A DNA stretch of 5,326 bases. Origin: Candidatus Eiseniibacteriota bacterium (GTDB taxonomy: Bacteria > Eisenbacteria > RBG-16-71-46). Below the pieces are notes generated by a model. That model searched no databases, was not told the DNA's origin, and saw nothing but the letters and a program-made list of their open reading frames with translations. How positions within the stretch are numbered: position 1 is the stretch's first letter; each line of letters opens with the position of its first letter. This document shows, one piece after another, positions 1 through 5,326 of this stretch. A program made the translations under genes and the position numbers. Where the stretch lies: positions 1-5,326 of the forward strand of contig VBOS01000086.1 in assembly GCA_005893185.1 (NCBI GenBank). The letters are read 5' to 3'.

Positions 1-227
1 TGCCGAACGCCGCGCTGCGCGGGCACTGCGCGCTGGATGGCGAGGGGCGCCGGCTGGTCGCCGACGCCGTGGACCGCGGCGGCATGAGCGCGCGCGGCGT
101 GCATCGCGCGCTGTGCGTGGCCCGCACGATCGCGGATCTCGCCGGCGAGGAGGAAGTCTCTGCGATGCGGCTGGCCGAGGCGCTGCAGTATCGCGCGTAC
201 GAGGCGCGGCACAGCGCCAGCCGTTGA
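1..227 (+). CDS. comM: ComM/YifB-type Mg-chelatase-like AAA+ protein, C-terminal end (partial)
   Basis: The reading frame is open from the window edge (first full codon at base 3) to TGA at 225-227, giving the last 74 residues. This matches the C-terminal Mg-chelatase-like domain of the ComM/YifB family. Visible hallmarks are the motif SARGVHRAL (residues 29-37 of the fragment), ARTIADLAG (40-48) and LAEALQYR (58-65), the conserved end of these proteins. Family knowledge: full proteins are about 500 residues with an N-terminal Lon-protease-like fold and a central AAA+ module. Vibrio ComM is a hexameric helicase that promotes branch migration during natural transformation, though the family also occurs in species not known to be competent. 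The Walker motifs lie upstream of the window, so ATPase competence cannot be judged. The gene converges on the aldo/keto reductase across a 507-nt gap. Confidence 0.9.
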   Translation, partial: PNAALRGHCALDGEGRRLVADAVDRGGMSARGVHRALCVARTIADLAGEEEVSAMRLAEALQYRAYEARHSASR

Positions 228-368
228 GGGAACCCGGCCGCTGTAGGGCTGTGGGAGCGTATCCACGTGAACGAGCTTTTGCGCGCGACGCCGGCGGGAG
301 ACGCAGCCTTCAATGTCGCGGGAGGCCGCCACGGGCGAGAGGGGATCGAGGGAGCAGACAGAATGGCC

Positions 369-426
369 GGATCGCGGCGCCGTTCACGGATGTTCCCATC
401 GCAGATGGTGACGGTCGCCGCGATCC
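369..426. repeat. Strong inverted repeat / 58-nt hairpin
   Basis: Bases 369-379 (GGATCGCGGCG) are a perfect reverse complement of 416-426. After one unpaired T at 415 the pairing continues with CCGT (380-383) against ACGG (411-414), giving a 15-bp stem with a single bulge. The 27-nt loop itself holds a smaller hairpin, CCATC (396-400) with GATGG (404-408) and a GCA loop. It starts 141 nt after the comM stop. There is no T-run on either side. It may be a Rho-assisted or bidirectional terminator, a REP-like intergenic element or part of a structured RNA; the sequence alone does not decide. Confidence 0.75.
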
Positions 427-487
427 TATCGGACACGCAAGCCTCGCGGGGCCCGCAATGTCGATTCCAGGCACGTCCAATGGAGGA

Positions 488-546
488 CATTTCCGTTTGC
501 AGCAAGGCCTGTGCCTTTCACAGAAGCGCTGAATTTCTGGGAAATG
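488..546. other. Possible three-way-junction RNA fold (candidate structured element)
   Basis: CATTTCC (488-494) is the reverse complement of GGAAATG (540-546). Between these arms sit two smaller stems in order: AAGGC (504-508) with GCCTT (513-517) around a CTGT loop, and CAGAA (521-525) with TTCTG (535-539). Together they could close a three-way junction. A competing pairing, CTGTG (509-513) with CACAG (519-523), would break both inner stems. Each stem is short enough to arise by chance, so this is a weak structural hypothesis. I do not recognise it as a known riboswitch or RNA family. Confidence 0.2.
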
Positions 547-594
547 CGAGGGCCGGGACCGCAGGCAAGCCGGCGATTTCTACAAAGGTAGGCC

Positions 595-611
595 CCCATT
601 TGTAAAATGGG
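595..611. repeat. 7-bp palindromic hairpin, weak terminator candidate
   Basis: CCCATTT (595-601) pairs perfectly with AAATGGG (605-611) around a GTA loop. It overlaps another inverted repeat, TACAAA (581-586) with TTTGTA (599-604). Neither strand has a T-tract after it, so intrinsic termination is not supported. A protein-binding palindrome or part of a longer RNA fold is equally possible. Confidence 0.35.
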
Positions 612-618
612 CCGCCTT

Positions 619-711
619 CGGTCATCGCGCCGCTGCAGCGCGTGCCGCCCGATGGACATTTCGCGAACCTTGTGCCGCCGCTCGGGCGCGCGCCCCTCAG
701 AGCGATGACCG
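619..711. repeat. 10-bp inverted repeat flanking a GC-rich 73-nt core
   Basis: CGGTCATCGC (619-628) and GCGATGACCG (702-711) are perfect reverse complements separated by 73 nt. The core includes two perfect palindromes, CGCTGCAGCG (631-640) and GGGCGCGCGCCC (684-695). The right arm begins 23 nt past the reductase stop codon on the - strand, so the element would sit in that gene's 3' untranslated region and could stabilise or end its mRNA. No T-tract is seen. Confidence 0.5.
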
Positions 712-734
712 CGGGCGCGACCTTCCGGAGGCGA

Positions 735-1733
735 TCACCCCCGCTCGCTGTCGAGAATCCCCATCTGCCGCGCGTCGTAGCGCGTGCCCGCCGCCGCGCC
801 GGCCGGCACCGCCGCCTCGAGTCGGGCGATATCCTGCGGTGAGAGGGTGACGTCGAGCGCGCCCAGCGCCTCGGTCAGACGATCGCGTCTTCTCGCGCCC
901 ACGAGCGGCACGATGTCCTCGCCCCGCGACAGCACCCAGGCGAACGCGAGCTGGGCGACCGTGGCGCCCTTCGCCCGCGCCACATCGCCCACAGCTTCCA
1001 CGAGCGCCAGGTTGCGCGCGAGGTTCTCGCCGCTGAAGCGCGGGAGGAAGCCGCGAATGTCGCCCTTCGCATGCGAGCGCTCCTTCGACCAGTGACCGCT
1101 GAGGAGCCCCCGCGAAAGCACGCCGTAGGCGGTGATGCCCACGCCGAGCGCGCGCGCCGCCGGCAGAATCTTCGCCTCGATGCCGCGCGAGAAGAGCGAG
1201 TACTCGATCTGCAAGTCGGTGACCGCTTGGACGGCATGCGCCTTCCGCAGCGTCTCGGCGCCGACCTCGGAGAGACCGAGGTGGCGGACGTAGCCGGCCT
1301 TGATCATCTCGGCGATCGCGCCCACCGTGTCCTCGATCGGAACGGCGGGATCGAGCCGTCCGGGCCGGTAGACGTCGATGTGGTCCATGCGCAGCCGGCG
1401 CAGGGTGTAGGCGAGCGCGTTCTTCACAGCGGCCGGGCGGCTGTCGAAGCCGAGCCAGGCGCCGCCCGGATCGCGCAGCGCCCCGAACTTGACGCTCACG
1501 AGGAAGCGCTCGCGCGGGATGCCGCGCAGCGCCGTGCCGATCAGCATCTCGTTGTGGCCTGCGCCATAGTAGTCCCCGGTGTCGAAGAGCGTGACGCCGG
1601 CATCGAGCGCGGCGTGGATCGTGGCGATGCTCTCGGTTTCGTCGGCGGGCCCGTAGAGATCGGACATGCCCATGCAGCCCAGACCCAGCGCCGAGACCCG
1701 GAGACCCGAGGCGCCCAGCGTGCGAGTGATCAT
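735..1733 (-). CDS. Aldo/keto reductase (YakC/AKR13-like subgroup), NADPH-dependent
   Basis: This is a 332-residue protein, the usual length for a soluble (alpha/beta)8-barrel oxidoreductase that reduces aldehydes or ketones with NADPH. The N-terminal GLGCMGMSDLYG (residues 17-28) is typical of this subgroup. Active-site residues Asp51, Tyr56 (DTGDYYG) and Lys82 (SVKFG) are visible. The fourth tetrad position, usually His in a QHR motif, falls at Gly125 in DVYRPGRLDP; I recall related proteins reading YRPARLDP here, so this is probably a subgroup trait. HLGLSEV (151-157), YGVLSRGLLSG (203-213) and VPLVGARRRDRL (275-286) match barrel strands and the cofactor-phosphate binding loop. The ATG start at 1733 is supported by a strong ribosome binding site. 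The gene follows the GNAT gene by 27 nt, so they are probably co-transcribed. The substrate cannot be inferred. Confidence 0.93.
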   Translation of the reverse strand: MITRTLGASGLRVSALGLGCMGMSDLYGPADETESIATIHAALDAGVTLFDTGDYYGAGHNEMLIGTALRGIPRERFLVSVKFGALRDPGGAWLGFDSRPAAVKNALAYTLRRLRMDHIDVYRPGRLDPAVPIEDTVGAIAEMIKAGYVRHLGLSEVGAETLRKAHAVQAVTDLQIEYSLFSRGIEAKILPAARALGVGITAYGVLSRGLLSGHWSKERSHAKGDIRGFLPRFSGENLARNLALVEAVGDVARAKGATVAQLAFAWVLSRGEDIVPLVGARRRDRLTEALGALDVTLSPQDIARLEAAVPAGAAAGTRYDARQMGILDSERG

Positions 1734-1740
1734 CGTTCTC

Positions 1741-1746
1741 CCTCCT
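1741..1746 (-). promoter_or_regulatory. Ribosome binding site of the aldo/keto reductase
   Basis: On the - strand AGGAGG lies 7 nt before the ATG at 1733, a full match to the anti-Shine-Dalgarno sequence at ideal spacing. It fixes the reductase start and is the only strong such site in the window. It lies in the 27-nt gap after the GNAT stop, so the reductase can be translated independently from a shared message. Confidence 0.85.
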
Positions 1747-1760
1747 GTCGGGCCTACAGC

Positions 1761-2225
1761 CTACCGCAGCTCCTTCGCGTACTCGAAGAGCGGCATGCCG
1801 AAGAAGTCTCGCACCACGCCGGTCGCGCGGTACCCGTTGCGCTCGTAGAAGCGAATTGCGCGCTCGAGCGGCATCGTCGTGTCGAGCGTGGCGCGCGTGC
1901 AGCCGAGCCGCAGCAGCTCGGCCTCTGCGGCATGGAGCAGCCGATCGGCGATGCCTCGCCCCTGATGGTGCGGAAGCACCGCCATCCCGCGCAGGTGGCC
2001 CTCTCCCGCGCCGGCGGCGCCGGCCGCGATGGTGCCGACGACACCCGATGCGTCATCTGCGACAAAGACGGTCATCTCGCGCACGCGGCGCTCGGCGGAC
2101 TCGGCGCTCAGCACCGTGTCCTGGAAGGCGCCGGGCGTGTAGCGGCTCTCGTACGGCGCGAAAGCCGCGGTCAGGCAATCCATCACGGCGTGAATGTCGG
2201 CGTGCGTTGCGCGGCGGATCGTCAC
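1761..2225 (-). CDS. GNAT-family N-acetyltransferase
   Basis: This 154-residue single-domain protein is predicted to transfer an acetyl group from acetyl-CoA to an amine. The order of GNAT elements is clear: N-terminal TIRRATHADI (residues 2-11); a central strand pair with VFVADD and VVGTIAAG (53-69); motif A from GHLRGMAVLP into the pyrophosphate-binding loop HHQGRGIADRLL (86-97); and motif B, RAIRFYERNGYRATG (122-136), with the tyrosine often used as general acid. The start is GTG at 2225. No ATG, GTG or TTG lies between it and an in-frame TGA upstream, so this start is forced, although the ribosome binding site is weak (a GGGGCGAG stretch). It lies 27 nt upstream of the reductase gene. The substrate is unknown; an amino acid, antibiotic, small amine or protein N-terminus are all possible. 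Confidence 0.92.
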   Translation of the reverse strand: MTIRRATHADIHAVMDCLTAAFAPYESRYTPGAFQDTVLSAESAERRVREMTVFVADDASGVVGTIAAGAAGAGEGHLRGMAVLPHHQGRGIADRLLHAAEAELLRLGCTRATLDTTMPLERAIRFYERNGYRATGVVRDFFGMPLFEYAKELR

Positions 2226-2349
2226 GTCGCGCTCGCCCCGATTCGACGCAGCGGTGACAGCGGGTCATCGATTCGCGATGCTAACACGCATCTGCGGCGG
2301 GCGGCGGCCTCTCATGCCCTGCGCCCGCCAGCAGGAAGTCGTCGAGAAT

Positions 2350-2370
2350 GCGCGGGCTCCCGCCCCGCGC
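2350..2370 (-). terminator. Terminator-like hairpin after the MFS transporter gene
   Basis: GCGCGGG (2350-2356) and CCCGCGC (2364-2370) form a perfect 7-bp GC stem with a 7-nt loop. On the - strand the stem begins 6 nt after the transporter stop codon (TGA at 2378-2376) and is followed by ATTCTCGACGACTTCC, which is only mildly T-rich. Position favours a transcription end, or attenuation, between the transporter and the GNAT-reductase pair. The lack of a proper T-tract keeps confidence moderate. The remaining sequence between this hairpin and the GNAT start (2226-2349) holds no promoter I would defend. Confidence 0.45.
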
Positions 2371-2375
2371 GAGGC

Positions 2376-3716
2376 TCAAGCGGCGGATTTTCTACCGAAC
2401 GTGGCGTCGAGAGGCAGGGCGAGCGTGATGAGGAAGCTCGGCACGGTCGCCAGGATCACCCACGTGAAGAAGCGCGGGTATCCGATGTGGTCCTGGAGCC
2501 ACCCGCTCCACATGCCGGGGAACATCATCCCCATCGCCATGAAGCCGGTGCAGATCGCGTAGTGCGCGGTCTGATGCTGGCCGCGCGCGAGATAGATCAT
2601 GTACATCAGATAGGCGGTGAAGCCGAATCCGTAGCCGAACTGCTCGACTGCGATGCAGAGCTGGATCAGCGTGAGGCTGGTCGGCTGGGCGTGGGCGAGA
2701 TAGATGAAGACCGCGTCCGGCAGGTGAATGGCGAAGAGCATCGGCCAGAGCCACGCGCCGAGTCCGTGCCGCGCGATCAGCCAGCCGCCCGCGATCCCGC
2801 CCACCGTGAGGGCCGCCACCCCGACCGTGCCGTAGACGACGCCCACCTGCGCGGTGGTGAGTGCCAACCCGCCTTTGTCGCGCGCGTCCAGCAGGAACGG
2901 CGCCACCATCTTGACGAGCTGGGCCTCGCCCAGGCGATAGAGCAGGAGGAAGAGCACGATCACCGCCATGCGCGGCCTCTGGAAGAACGAGCCGAACGTG
3001 GCGAGGAACGCGCGATCCAGCTGGACGGCCTCCGCCCCGCCGAGCTCGCCTCGCGCCCCGCTCGGACGATCGGCCGCGGAGCGCGGCAGCACGAAGCGGT
3101 GCCACAGGCCGAAGAGCAGGAACAGCCCGGCGAGGATGCCCAGGGTGATGCTCCACGCGAGTCGCATGTTCCCCGTGCGCGTCTCGAGCGTGCCGGCGAG
3201 GACGACCAGCAGCCCCTGCCCGGCGATGGTGGCGATGCGGTAGAACAGGCTGCGCACGCCGACGAAGAGCGCCTGCTGCTTCTCGGTCTGCGCCAGGATG
3301 TAGAAGCCGTCGGCCGCGATGTCGTGAGTTGCGGAGTTGAACGCGAGCAGCCAGAAGAACACGAGCGTCCAGCGGAAGAACTGCGGCCCCGGCAGGGCGA
3401 GCGCCACGCCCGCGAGGCCGGCGCCGATCAGGAGCTGCATCGCCCAGATCCAGGCGCGGCGTGTGCCGAGGATGTCCACCACCGGCGACCACAGCGGCTT
3501 CACCACCCACGGGAGGTAGAGCCAGCTCGTGTAGAGCGCGATCTCGGTGTTCGAGATGCCGAAGCGCTTGTACATGATGACGGAGACGGTCATCACGACG
3601 ACGTAGGGCAACCCCTCGGCGAGGTAGAGCGTCGGAATCCAGGCCCAGGGGTTGCGCGCACGGCTCTGCGCTTCAGCCCCGCGGACGCCGGCCGGGAGCG
3701 GGACGGGGTCGGACAT
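2376..3716 (-). CDS. AmpG-like MFS transporter (PAT/SLC33-related)
   Basis: This inner-membrane protein of 446 residues from the preferred ATG has many hydrophobic segments. Characteristic stretches are WIPTLYLAEGLPYVVVMT (26-43), SNTEIALYTSWLYLPWVVKP (55-74), NSATHDIAADGFYILA (127-142) and FGYGFGFTAYLMYMIYLARG (360-379). These match the MFS branch containing AmpG, the permease importing anhydromuropeptides for cell-wall recycling, and related putative transporters. Overall similarity looks closer to the generic AmpG-like group than to true AmpG, so the substrate is open. A roughly 30-residue hydrophilic loop (211-240) separates the two halves. Start choice: the frame stays open upstream to ATG at 3785 and GTG at 3824, adding 23 or 36 polar, arginine-rich residues that look non-coding. 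None of the starts has a good ribosome binding site. The gene follows the phosphatase by 119 nt. Confidence 0.88.
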   Translation of the reverse strand: MSDPVPLPAGVRGAEAQSRARNPWAWIPTLYLAEGLPYVVVMTVSVIMYKRFGISNTEIALYTSWLYLPWVVKPLWSPVVDILGTRRAWIWAMQLLIGAGLAGVALALPGPQFFRWTLVFFWLLAFNSATHDIAADGFYILAQTEKQQALFVGVRSLFYRIATIAGQGLLVVLAGTLETRTGNMRLAWSITLGILAGLFLLFGLWHRFVLPRSAADRPSGARGELGGAEAVQLDRAFLATFGSFFQRPRMAVIVLFLLLYRLGEAQLVKMVAPFLLDARDKGGLALTTAQVGVVYGTVGVAALTVGGIAGGWLIARHGLGAWLWPMLFAIHLPDAVFIYLAHAQPTSLTLIQLCIAVEQFGYGFGFTAYLMYMIYLARGQHQTAHYAICTGFMAMGMMFPGMWSGWLQDHIGYPRFFTWVILATVPSFLITLALPLDATFGRKSAA

Positions 3717-3723
3717 GGGCGCC

Positions 3724-3752
3724 CGTGTAGCATGGGCGGCGCCGGCGGGCAA
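3724..3752 (-). promoter_or_regulatory. Weak candidate promoter for the MFS gene, possibly leaderless
   Basis: On the - strand TTGCCC (3752-3747) lies 17 nt before TACACG (3729-3724), which is preceded by TGC as in an extended -10 element. The -10-like hexamer ends 7 nt before the ATG at 3716, so transcription would start at or beside the start codon, consistent with the missing ribosome binding site. The hexamers match consensus only 4/6 and 3/6, so this may be coincidence. Confidence 0.2.
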
Positions 3753-3835
3753 ATCGTCGCCGGATCTGCGGGACGCGGGTCGCATGGCGGCGAAGTTATC
3801 GGCCCGCCGCGGCTTGGAATCCACGCGGGCGGGTC

Positions 3836-5065
3836 TCAGCGCGCCCCGTCACGGGTCGGCTGCTGCCCGGGATCGACCCCGGCCGCGGCCACACGCAGCG
3901 CCATCACGGTCACATCGTCGCCGACCTCGGCCTCGCCGAGGAATTCACGCAGGCCTGTGATCACCCGCTCCACCAGCTCGCGCGCCGGAAGCTCGCGCGG
4001 CATCGAATCGACCAACGCCATCAAGCGCTCCTCGCCGAACATCTCGTGGTCCTCGCGCGCAGCCTCGGTGACGCCGTCGGTGTAGAGCAGCAACCGGTCG
4101 CCCGGCGCGAGCGCGACGCTTTCCTCGGCATAGGTTGCGCCCTCGAGCATCCCCACCACGAGCCCACCCGTCTCGAGCAATCGCCGCTCGCCGCCCGCGC
4201 GGAACAGGATCGGGAAGTTGTGCCCCGCGTTGGTGAAGTTCAGCGTGAGGTCACCCTCGCTCACGGCGGCGAGAAAGAACGTGGCGAACTGTCCGGTCGG
4301 GGAGCGCAGGCACACCAGCCGATTGATCCTCGCCATGATGGCCGAGACCCGCACGTCCGATGTCGCCTGGGTGCGGAGCGAGGCCTGGAGCATCGATGAG
4401 AGCAGCGCAGCCGGCACGCCCTTGCCGGAGACGTCGGCGATCGCGAGCAGGTAGACGTCGTCGCCGACGGGAACGACGTCGTAGAAGTCGCCGCTGACCT
4501 CCTTGGACGAGACGTTGGATGCGTACAGCTCGAGCCGCGGGTGCTTCGGAAACTCGGAGAGCAGGAAGGACTCCTGGATCCGGCGCGCCAGTTGGAGCTC
4601 GCGCTCGGCACCGGCGCGCGCCAGGGCCTTGCGATAGAAGCTGAGCGCAACCGCCACGCCGACGGCCAGCATCCCGAACAGCACGAAATACGCGAGCACG
4701 GCGAGCACCGCCCGCGCCGAGCCCAGCATCTGGGGCATGATGGTGAAGTGCAGCGCGATCGCGCCGGCGACTCCGAACAGCAGCGCCATCGCGACATGCA
4801 CACCCGCGATGATCCAGGGGCCACGGCGGTCATCGGCGAGCCGCACCACCAGCGGCGGCGTCAGGAAGTGTTGGGCGAACCATACCCCGAGCATGCTCGC
4901 CGCCCCGAACACCAACGAAATGAGGTAGAACTGCCAGAAGGTGGCAAGCCGCTCCCCGGATGTGAGCAGGAAGAAGAGCGCAATGGGGAGCGCGAGGAGC
5001 GGCGCCTGCCAGACCAGGTTCAGCAGGTCGCGGCCGGGCGATCGCCGGGGACGCTTGCGCTTCAC
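3836..5065 (-). CDS. Membrane-anchored SpoIIE/RsbU-type PP2C serine phosphatase
   Basis: This is a 409-residue protein. A basic N-terminus (KRKRPRR) precedes four hydrophobic segments at about 18-35, 42-64, 84-108 and 117-144, then a helical linker (145-170, RKALARAGAERELQLARRIQ) and a C-terminal PPM/SpoIIE phosphatase domain (about 175-392). Metal-binding and catalytic motifs are intact: SGDFYDVV (Asp193), IADVSGKGVPAALL (Asp211), FTNAGHNFPIL (277-287), LLYTDGVTEA (Asp330) and GDDVTVMAL (Asp383/Asp384). Family knowledge: such phosphatases dephosphorylate anti-sigma-factor antagonists in partner-switching control, with the N-terminal part sensing a signal. The membrane region here matches no sensor domain I recognise. 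The GTG start at 5065 lies 22 nt after the asparaginase stop, with only a weak GAGAG as ribosome binding site, suggesting translation coupled to the upstream gene. No anti-sigma or antagonist gene is in the window. Confidence 0.93.
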   Translation of the reverse strand: MKRKRPRRSPGRDLLNLVWQAPLLALPIALFFLLTSGERLATFWQFYLISLVFGAASMLGVWFAQHFLTPPLVVRLADDRRGPWIIAGVHVAMALLFGVAGAIALHFTIMPQMLGSARAVLAVLAYFVLFGMLAVGVAVALSFYRKALARAGAERELQLARRIQESFLLSEFPKHPRLELYASNVSSKEVSGDFYDVVPVGDDVYLLAIADVSGKGVPAALLSSMLQASLRTQATSDVRVSAIMARINRLVCLRSPTGQFATFFLAAVSEGDLTLNFTNAGHNFPILFRAGGERRLLETGGLVVGMLEGATYAEESVALAPGDRLLLYTDGVTEAAREDHEMFGEERLMALVDSMPRELPARELVERVITGLREFLGEAEVGDDVTVMALRVAAAGVDPGQQPTRDGAR

Positions 5066-5087
5066 CTAGTCTCTCGTCTCGAACGCG

Positions 5088-5326
5088 CTACCGCCCCGCC
5101 GTCCCGTACGCCATCGGACGGTTCGCGGCCACGCCCCAGCCCTGGCGGTCCACCGCGATCAAGCCGAGGTCGAAGCGCTCGGGAAACGCGCGCACCGCCT
5201 CCTCGACCGCGTCGCGCGCCGATGCGCCTTTCGCGATGCGCTCGTAGACCGAGTGCGCCATGAAGCGCTTGATGATCTCCTCGCCCTCCCCCGTGCACGC
5301 GACCGCCCCCGCGGGGCCGGCGTAGA
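5088..5326 (-). CDS. Asparaginase_2-family Ntn hydrolase (isoaspartyl peptidase / glycosylasparaginase), C-terminal end
   Basis: The frame is open from the right window edge to TAG at 5090-5088, giving the last 78 residues. The fragment starts with YAGPAGAVACTGEGEEIIKR, matching the beta-subunit region of this family where a conserved Thr-Gly followed by GE lines the substrate pocket. It continues with ARDAVEEAVRAF and LGLIAVDRQGWGVAANRPM, the closing strands of the fold. Family knowledge: these enzymes cleave themselves before a nucleophilic threonine and then hydrolyse L-asparagine, isoaspartyl dipeptides or GlcNAc-asparagine. That threonine lies upstream of the window, so activity and subtype cannot be assigned; the VAAN stretch slightly recalls glycosylasparaginases. 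The phosphatase follows 22 nt later, implying an operon. Confidence 0.85.
   Translation of the reverse strand, partial: YAGPAGAVACTGEGEEIIKRFMAHSVYERIAKGASARDAVEEAVRAFPERFDLGLIAVDRQGWGVAANRPMAYGTAGR

Larger units (their letters stand above)
228..734. other. 507-nt convergent intergenic region, no credible gene, rich in inverted repeats
   Basis: This lies between the comM stop and the reductase stop, so both genes transcribe into it. Short open frames exist on both strands, but none shows a recognisable domain, and they read as arginine-rich, low-complexity translations. Base composition is uneven: about 470-610 is visibly less GC-rich than its flanks. Several inverted repeats are present at 369-426, 488-546, 595-611 and 619-711, and are listed separately. 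No T-tract follows any of them, so none is a textbook intrinsic terminator. The region could hold terminators, a small RNA, or the remains of a repeat element. Confidence 0.7.

Noticed and set aside
481..501. A sigma-54-like promoter (TGGA ... TTTGCA) on the + strand
   Set aside because: The distance between the GG and GC elements is 15 nt rather than the required 10, and no gene lies downstream on that strand.
267..605. A GTG-started 112-codon open frame on the + strand in the convergent gap, with GGGAG 8 nt upstream
   Set aside because: The translation has no recognisable motif, and the frame runs through the 369-426 hairpin and the nested stems. Its composition looks like non-coding sequence. 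A conserved homologue would be needed to revive it.
426..659. A 77-codon open frame on the - strand in the convergent gap
   Set aside because: It has no domain, no ribosome binding site worth defending and an Arg-rich composition. It overlaps several palindromes.
684..695. The perfect 12-bp palindrome GGGCGCGCGCCC as a standalone operator
   Set aside because: Alternating GC palindromes are common in such GC-rich DNA, and the site lies downstream of both neighbouring genes, not in a promoter position.
1071..4085. A 1004-codon open frame on the + strand spanning the opposite strand of four genes
   Set aside because: It is codon-aligned with the reductase, GNAT and transporter genes, which all share the same - strand register. 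In that register a stop needs a sense TTA, CTA or TCA codon, all rare in GC-rich genes, so long antisense frames arise automatically. The translation is rich in Arg, Glu, His and Ala, shows no domain, and the sense proteins are clearly real.
4541..5263. A 240-codon + strand frame opposite the phosphatase and asparaginase genes
   Set aside because: It is an antisense shadow in codon register with the phosphatase, whose catalytic motifs are unmistakable. The translation is Glu/Arg/His-rich without domains.

Overview
The window is GC-rich bacterial chromosome with strong G/C bias at third codon positions. It holds ordinary housekeeping and accessory metabolism. I see no phage, IS, CRISPR, tRNA or rRNA signal. 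The AmpG-like transporter and ComM-type protein fit a GC-rich Gram-negative lineage (for example a myxobacterial, acidobacterial or similar soil/aquifer group). That placement is a guess from protein style only.

Layout: the left edge carries the 3' end of a ComM/YifB-type Mg-chelatase-like AAA+ gene on the + strand (ends at 227). All other genes are on the - strand. Reading in their direction of transcription (right to left) they are: the C-terminal end of an Asparaginase_2 (isoaspartyl peptidase/glycosylasparaginase) gene (5326-5088); a membrane-anchored SpoIIE/RsbU-type PP2C phosphatase (5065-3836); an AmpG-like MFS transporter (about 3716-2376); a GNAT acetyltransferase (2225-1761); and an aldo/keto reductase (1733-735). 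Gaps are 22 nt (asparaginase to phosphatase), 119 nt (phosphatase to transporter), 150 nt with a terminator-like hairpin (transporter to GNAT) and 27 nt (GNAT to reductase). This suggests two or three transcription units: asparaginase-phosphatase, possibly with the transporter, and GNAT-reductase.

The 507-nt stretch 228-734 lies between the converging comM and reductase genes and contains no credible gene. It is unusually rich in inverted repeats. The strongest is a 58-nt hairpin at 369-426 with a 15-bp stem interrupted by one bulged base. Others are a possible three-way-junction fold at 488-546, a 7-bp hairpin at 595-611, and a 10-bp inverted repeat (619-628/702-711) just after the reductase stop. 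This is the least explained part of the window.

Functionally the genes do not form an obvious single pathway. The phosphatase would normally dephosphorylate an anti-sigma-factor antagonist, but no partner is present here. The reductase belongs to a subgroup in which the usual active-site histidine is replaced (Gly125 here). I found no clear evidence for a previously undescribed multi-gene system.
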